Shown here in pieces: positions 8,050-12,703 of a stretch of DNA of 12,703 bases. A model generated the notes under the pieces. That model did not search any database and was not told the DNA's origin. It saw only the letters and a program-made list of their open reading frames with translations. The DNA comes from Larix sibirica. Its lineage: Eukaryota; Streptophyta; Pinopsida; Pinales; Pinaceae. Every line of letters starts with the position of its first letter. Positions within the stretch are counted from its first letter, which is position 1. A program made the position numbers and the translations under genes. The stretch spans positions 47,190-59,892 of the forward strand of contig NWUY0300007668.1 in assembly GCA_004151065.3 (NCBI GenBank), in the 5' to 3' direction.

Positions 8050-8965
8050 ATTCTTTTGTACTATCACTTTTATCATTATTGACGCCAACTTCTAAAAATG
8101 TACGATCAGAAGGATCCACAGGTTTCACACAAATTGCAATTTGCATGCTACATTGAATAATGACGAGTTGACGAGTGAAATCATCCAAACAAGCCTTGAT
8201 CAAGCGTCTCTGAGTTACCATGCTCTCTTTTAGTATCTCCAGGATTGAACCACATTCTCAAACAATTAAATGAAGTTCATTTACAATGAAAAGGTTGGCT
8301 TATTGAACCAATCTACGTTGCTTCCAATATAGATCATACCTTCCCATTCAAAAAGAAACTCCACCTCTATTCTAAATGTGAGATGCCTGGAGAAACCATC
8401 GTTAAAAGATTGGTCCATGTTAGTGTTTATAATTGTATTATTTCTTTTGGTCCCATTGCCACAAGAACATACATCAAAGTGCTTGCTTAAATATATCATT
8501 AGGTTATTATGATGGCAAGTGTCACTGAATATAACGTGTGTTGCATGAATATCACCCTAGGTCAGCAGAATTTCTTTAAGGTTGTTCGCATCAACTAGTG
8601 CCATATGTACACCACTCAACGGTAAATGTAAACAAGGAAGGGGACAATGATCCATTTTTTTGTTTGAGTTTTCTACCGGTTTCTCATTTTGAGCATTGGA
8701 AACTAGATCAAGTATGCATGGAGACAATCATAAGAGGCCATAATTTTATTCTAGCAATCCACAAAGCTTTTCAGCTTGATTTTCATGTCTATGGAAGAAT
8801 CGACATATTAGCCAAAATCATCACCGTGACTCCATTCGAGCAGTCAAAATTTGTGTCAAGAAACTGAGCAATGTGGTTTTGGGACATAGATTGACAACTT
8901 CGTAAGCTTGTTTCTTCAATCTCTCGGAACTTATTTTTATGATTGAACAACATTTTGATGAGATA
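8050..8965 (-). pseudogene. JmjC/cupin (NO66-like) pseudogene fragment, copy B
   Basis: On the minus strand VHMALVDANNLKEILLT (8562-8612) is followed, after a stop, by GDIHATHVIFSDTCHHNN. About 40 bp encoding the PRGFLH core of copy A has been deleted here. A 72-codon open frame (8281-8499) then reads DQSFNDGFSRHLTFRIEVE and FEWEG, which I recall as the C-terminal part of the plant cupin domain of NO66-like proteins. Another frame continues ECGSILEILKESMVTQRRL (about 8200-8260) and DPSDRTFLEVGVNNDKSDS (about 8070-8125). Frame changes and stops rule out function. The family call depends on the combined motifs of the two copies. Confidence 0.6.
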
Positions 8966-9740
8966 TTAGATATAAATAACAGCTTTGTTAGAACCAAGAA
9001 CTGCATTATGCACAAGTCACTAGTTATTGGTGAATTTTCCATCAACTTTGAATGGGTATGTGATATCGGAACCATAGGAGTCTCGAAGTACTCTTCATCC
9101 ATATTCAATAACGTCGTGTCACCAGCCTTGAGTGTTCTATCATTTGGATATCCAACATGTCCATAGTGGAGAATAAAACTATTCATGCTCGTTGCATAGA
9201 TGAAGTATATGAATCAAAGGAGCTAAACAGCTAAATAAAGTGAGTTGTTGAGCTCACTTTATTGACATATCATAGGATATTCAATTTCCAATGTGACTTT
9301 ATTACACGGCACTTACTCAAAATAGGATATAAAACATCAAGATTGGTCTATGTTAAGGTAGTGCAAGAGATATAACAACACTATTTTGTTGTCCATAGCA
9401 AAAGACCTTAAAATGTCTTTCATCTCATCGGTGTAATAGTCATCATCCACCACATACATGTCCTTCATATCAGAAAAGGTATCTATTGTTTTTAATCCAA
9501 ACCATATAGTCTTTCCTTAATCTTGGGGTAAAGAGTTCAATGCTTTTCAGTTGAAATGCCAATGGCTCTAGCTCTATAGAATTACAACTCTTTTACTTCA
9601 ACTGAATATGCGAAACAACTCTCTTTCCATTTTATCTCTCGAAGTGAACTTGTACATACAATTTGTTTATCATCCTATGCAAAATGAACCTCAAACCATC
9701 AACTGTGAGTCATCCACTTAATGCTTTCATTAAAAATCTA
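8966..9740 (-). pseudogene. Prolidase (Xaa-Pro dipeptidase) pseudogene, copy B
   Basis: On the minus strand, from right to left, fragments resemble the N-terminal and central prolidase. They are LFTPRLRKDYMVWIK (about 9490-9535), DMKDMYVVDDDYYTDEMKDI (about 9415-9475), then after a deletion HYGHVGYPNDRTLKAGDTTL (about 9110-9170). In a second frame come YGSDITYPFKVDGKFTNN (9020-9075) and NAVLGSNKAVI (about 8970-9003). The 121-codon frame at 8821-9186 is a mosaic: its first third is true prolidase frame, after which the true frame shifts. The same Asp-to-Asn change (LLNMDEE) and the same TAG-TGA double stop as in copy A are present. The metal-binding Asp of GSDIT remains. It lies antisense to the gag on its right. 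Confidence 0.85.
9234..9263. repeat. Perfect 11-bp inverted repeat at a deletion scar
   Basis: AATAAAGTGAG (9234-9244) and CTCACTTTATT (9253-9263) are separated by the 8-nt spacer TTGTTGAG. Copy A has only the right arm (near 2081-2095), with about 130 bp of prolidase sequence before it. The left arm therefore looks like an inverted copy of the adjacent right arm, inserted when the deletion in copy B was repaired. Confidence 0.85.
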
Positions 9741-9900
9741 GACTCCCTAACTAGCAGAAACTCTAAAACGACATCTAGTCAGCTAGAGATGTAGGCTAGG
9801 AACATGCTTTTCACAACTGATAGGTAGGAAGACAATGAAGATTGTGTCATTTCTGAGGAGGGGAATCCTAGCAACACTTTGTCGGCTATATTCCATTGAT

Positions 9901-11216
9901 GACCAAAAATGGAATCAATGGTACATTCCAAAGTTCAAAGGTAAGGCAGGAGTGGTCCCTCAAAACCATATTATTTCCTTCCATTTATGGTTCTCCTCCA
10001 ATAGCATCATATATGATTCCATTTGGTTATGTTTGTTTCATAGGACCTTGACTAGTGTTTCTGCTAAGTGGTATATCGAGCAACCCCATGGGACGCATTC
10101 CAATTTCATGTCCCTAGCCTCCACTTTCTTGACATTCTTCGAGTTACCTGTATGTTATGAAGAGGGAGTTGAGATCCTATTTCATGCCATTGGACCTAAT
10201 CTACCCATATCATGAATCATATCCATGAGTGGCGTCAACACAAGAGTCTTTGTAAGATTAAGTTCGATGACCACGTATCTTCTTAGATTGGTTTCTAAAA
10301 TCCCTCCTTCCTGATATATCAAAGGACATGGTCTCTGAGCACCCATAAACCAAAGAAGAAGCCATTCTTAAGGCTTAGCAATATGACCTTATTTATGAAT
10401 AGATTAGTTACCTATATACAATCAATCCTAATGCTCCTAGAAGTGACTCCTACCAGAAGGATTCTCCAAGGGCATCCATGTCACGGATGGTGTTATTGGT
10501 TCTGTTGCATCTCGTCCAAGTCCATACCCTCCCTACCCTCCCTCTTTGAGTGGTTACGCATATGGTAATCCCCCTAGTGTCGAGTGTCATCATCAGTACA
10601 TCCCTACACCTACACCATACTATCACCCTTATCCCTCTCTCTCATCTTCTCATGCAGAAACAAGTACCTCCTTCAACCCCCCATGTCCATGGACCCTTGC
10701 GTAATCGCACCATGTGTGGTAGTGATTCTACCAATTACATGGATCCTCCATCCATAAACCCTTTTTATCCTTTTTGTGTCCCACCTCCATCCCCTCCAGT
10801 GCAGTCACACCCTGGGGCTCCCCCTTTTTCTCATGGGAAATTTTATGCTCAATAGAATACACCTACTGAACCTATGCCCAACAACCAATAAGTGTAGTCG
10901 AACAATTCAAAGAAGAAGAATAAGGGAAGAAAAAAGGGAATAAATAATTTCCAAAAGGTGGGGGTTGACCCCCCAACCCTCCTGACAACACTCGAGGCAG
11001 TCCAAACCTTGCAAATCAAGATCTCAAAAAATATCTCAAGCAAGGTAATAATCCTCGATTACGAACTAAACATTTGTGTTCCTTTTATTGTTTTTATGGA
11101 CATTAAATTCGTCATTGACCCCATTTGGCTAGGGCTTTCCAATTGTGGAATGAGGCCAACCAACGTGAAGCAATTAATGCCCCACAAGGGAAACCTAACC
11201 TAAATCCCTCTCATCC
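9901..11216 (+). pseudogene. gag: Ty3/gypsy gag (capsid-nucleocapsid), frameshifted and partial
   Basis: Frame 1 (to a TGA at 10213-10215) gives a recognisable plant gypsy capsid core: FKGKAGVVPQNHIISFHLWF, SSNSI, AKWYIEQPHG and FFELPVCYEEG. The reading then moves to frame 3 (HIMNHIHEWR, 10206-10235) and to frame 2 (LDWFLKSLLPDISKDMVSEH, then KEEAILKA and QYDLIY, 10283-10400), with in-frame stops. A proline/tyrosine-rich linker follows (about 10510-10690, PYPPYPPSL, YIPTPTPYYHPYP). A lysine-rich stretch (10905-10945) follows. A decayed zinc knuckle lies at 11077-11118: Cys-x3-Cys-x3-Gly-His, with stops, one at the third Cys position. The N-terminal edge merges with copy B's right end, and the long open frame from 9835 begins in repeat sequence. 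At least three frameshifts and many stops make it non-functional. Confidence 0.85.
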
Positions 11217-11450
11217 AACCTAATCGCAACCGATAGTCCTACAAAATCCCTTCCCATCGCAAGAGGTGGTAACTGCACAACCTATGCCACCTTTTCTATC
11301 TTTATCATTGTCTTCTAATCATCGCCGTGACTCTTCTATCCAACATCTTCTCATGATGTCCACCAACATCAATGTCTAGACTAGACGTAACCAATATGGT
11401 TCAGCTATCGATACCTCTTATACTGATAAAGGGAAAGAATCCACCAAAGT
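11217..11450 (+). other. Gag-protease linker, degraded
   Basis: Proline- and serine-rich peptide fragments appear in shifting frames with many stops. This fits the variable linker between nucleocapsid and protease in this retroelement class. No domain is identifiable. Confidence 0.4.
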
Positions 11451-12245
11451 CTAAGAACCTTTGTACCTACCTCATCCTACCTAAGACAGTGTTCCTGAGA
11501 TCCCCAAGGTACCTTTGCGTCAATTAGTGAATAACCCTATTTCTCGTGCCACTCTTAACTATAGCATTATGGATGACTTGGACTAGTCCCCTGCTTCCAT
11601 GTCTATGTTAGAGGTTCTTCGAAATTGTCCTACATAGTGAAAATATTTATTGTCTGCCCTAGGTGCAATCCTGATACTTTCCTGATGACATTTGATCTTG
11701 ATCAAGAATAGCCTTAGATTCCCTTTTCAATAGCCTTTCAGATTCTAGTAACCATCAAGAACTTGGTTATTCATTGTTGCATTATCAATGAAGGTGCCTC
11801 CACCTACATTATGTATACCCGCATTTGGCAGAAGCTAGGTTCTCATGAACTTGTGTCATCCCTCATGATGTTGTGTGCATACAATGGACATGTTGCTCAA
11901 TCGCATAGTGTCCTAGAGAATGTACCCATCCAGTTTACTAGGAAAACGGTCTTTATTGATGTCCAAGTTGTCAACGCCCAGTTAGATTACAACCTCCACC
12001 TTGGGCATAGTTACATGTATGCTATGCAAGCGGTCACCTCCACGGTTTTCAAAGTTATGATGTTCCCTCATGAAGGGAAGATTGCAAAGCTCGATCAACT
12101 AATCTACTATGATCCCAAGAGGATGGCTTGTCCAAAACATGTCTTACCTATGGTGGATAGAAGCTTTGGAAGTTTGTCCATTCCCTTGATCATCAATGTC
12201 AGTTTGGGAATCTTCCAAGATGTTTCTCTAGCTGAGTCTTTCTAG
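11451..12245 (+). pseudogene. Ty3/gypsy pre-protease and aspartic protease region, disrupted
   Basis: The pre-protease segment at 11558-11655 reads NYSIMDDLD, a stop, then SPASMSMLEVLRNCPT and two stops, then KYLLSALGAI. These are conserved landmarks upstream of protease in this plant gypsy lineage. After a frameshift (about 11660) the next frame holds NPDTFLMTFDLDQE, two stops, and IPFSIAFQI. It then stays open for 160 codons from 11763. That part contains IINEGASTYIM (11784-11813), DVQVVNAQLDYNLHLGHSYM (about 11959-12018) and MMFPHEGKIAKLDQLI (about 12058-12105). The usual DEGAS active-site tract of this lineage reads NEGAS, so the catalytic Asp is lost. The ATG at 11763 is internal, not a real start. 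The region lies downstream of gag on the same strand. Confidence 0.85.
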
Positions 12246-12474
12246 GCCCTACCTCCTCCACCCCCAAATGTGGAGATATCATAGTTATGCACTATCTCCT
12301 ATGAGAACTCTACCACCCAACCTCAACCTACACCCTCTATCAACCAATTTCTAGGGAACATATGGGGACCTACACCTATTCATCATATCCCATTTCTATT
12401 TTCACCTTCTAGAATAGTGAGTACATGTTGGGATGGGCCCAAGTGGGTTAGAAAAATATATAGTATGGAAAATC
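12246..12474 (+). other. Post-protease proline-rich linker, degraded
   Basis: The frame after the protease stop continues PLPPPPPNVEIS, a stop, then NSTTQPQPTPSINQFLGNIW and a tract ending GPKWVRKIYSMENRV. This resembles a spacer between protease and reverse transcriptase. No reverse transcriptase motif is reached in the window. Confidence 0.4.
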
Positions 12475-12650
12475 GCGTGTAGCACGCTGCAGCAGGAAGA
12501 AAAGGCAATTTTGATAATTGCGCATTGCGCGCTGCGACAGGAAGAGAAAGCAGTTTTGGTGAAAGTGCATTGCGCACAGCGGCAGGCGACGAACAATTTT
12601 TAGGATTTGCGCGTGGCACACGATGGCAATGACTAAGGCATGGTCGCGCA
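12475..12650. repeat. GC-rich 45-bp tandem repeat, about 3.5-4 units
   Basis: Units begin GCGTGTAGCACGCTGCAGCA (12475-12519), GCGCATTGCGCGCTGCGACA (12520-12564), GTGCATTGCGCACAGCGGCA (12565-12608) and GCGCGTGGCACACGATGGCA (12609 to about 12650). The first two are exactly 45 bp and the third is 44. Each has a palindrome-rich GCGC/TGCGCA head, a CAGGAAGA-like middle and an A/T-rich tail. Further TCGCGC and TGCGCA motifs follow to about 12675. It is clearly richer in GC than anything else in the window. Because 45 is a multiple of three, both strands give repeating peptides, but stops on the plus strand argue against a coding role. Confidence 0.8.
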
Positions 12651-12703
12651 GAATGATGATGCGCATGGTAGCGCATGAGCTATTTTTGGTTCAGAACATG
12701 GGT

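Larger units (their letters stand above)
7677..9912. repeat. Large direct repeat, copy B, carrying captured gene fragments
   Basis: This is the partner of copy A, with the same order and orientation throughout. It differs by substitutions and by deletions. About 130 bp of the prolidase part is replaced near 9190-9250, about 40 bp of the cupin motif is missing near 8550, and about 50 bp is missing near 9345. Its right end runs straight into the gag-like sequence on the plus strand. Each copy keeps pieces the other has lost, so the two together describe an ancestor larger than either. Confidence 0.85.

Noticed and set aside
8939-9166. Plus-strand 75-codon open frame in copy B
   Set aside because: It is the antisense shadow of the prolidase fragment. 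The minus strand explains the same bases by a known family.
342-9912. The two large repeats as the 5' and 3' LTRs of one element filling 2856-7676
   Set aside because: No primer-binding site follows copy A and no polypurine tract precedes copy B. The DNA between them holds a foreign LTR and an exon and no gag-pol, while gag lies outside, to the right of copy B.
10849-11203. Open frames at 10849-11043 (minus) and 10958-11203 (plus)
   Set aside because: Both are out of frame with the recognisable nucleocapsid remnant, which explains this stretch better.
12383-12676. Minus-strand 97-codon frame with repeated SPAAVRNAL/LPVAARNAQL-like peptides
   Set aside because: The peptide repeat is a by-product of the 45-bp DNA repeat. 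Two other frames on the same strand are equally open, so there is no coding preference.

Overview
The window looks like nuclear DNA of a land plant, probably one with a large, repeat-rich genome (a gymnosperm or a large-genome angiosperm; the species cannot be read from the sequence). The evidence is a plant-type Ty3/gypsy gag-protease region, an LTR fragment carrying the plant initiator-tRNA-Met primer-binding site, AT-rich spacer DNA and decayed copies of plant-like enzyme genes. No intact gene is visible. Almost everything recognisable is a relic.

Layout, left to right. After an uninformative left edge (1-341) comes a large direct repeat, copy A (about 342-2855). On the minus strand it carries an N-terminal and central prolidase (Xaa-Pro dipeptidase) pseudogene joined directly to a JmjC/cupin, NO66-like pseudogene, followed by an unidentified conserved tail. 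The right edge of copy A has been enlarged by three small tandem duplications (23, 29 and 56 bp units). From 2952 to 5280 lies AT-rich spacer with one pair of 84-bp repeats. At 5482-5493 there is a perfect 12-nt minus-strand primer-binding site; beside it lies the LTR of a minus-strand Ty1/copia or TRIM element (from 5494 to at least 6000). After more spacer comes a well-preserved minus-strand terminal coding exon (7261-7527), which abuts a short second fragment of the same LTR family (7529-7606).

The second copy of the large repeat, copy B (about 7677-9912), carries the same prolidase/cupin pair in the same orientation. Directly to its right, on the plus strand, lies a frameshifted Ty3/gypsy gag (about 9901-11216) and a protease region (about 11450-12245). 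A GC-rich 45-bp tandem repeat (12475-12650) closes the window. Reverse transcriptase and integrase are not in the window.

The most interesting structure is the chimeric prolidase/NO66-like cassette. Two unrelated host genes appear without introns, head to tail, as one minus-strand unit. The unit is present twice about 7.3 kb apart, and both copies end at the same short stretch just inside the gag. Disabling changes shared by both copies show the cassette was already a pseudogene when it was duplicated. I infer capture and spread of host sequence by a retroelement, but the exact mechanism is not proven here.
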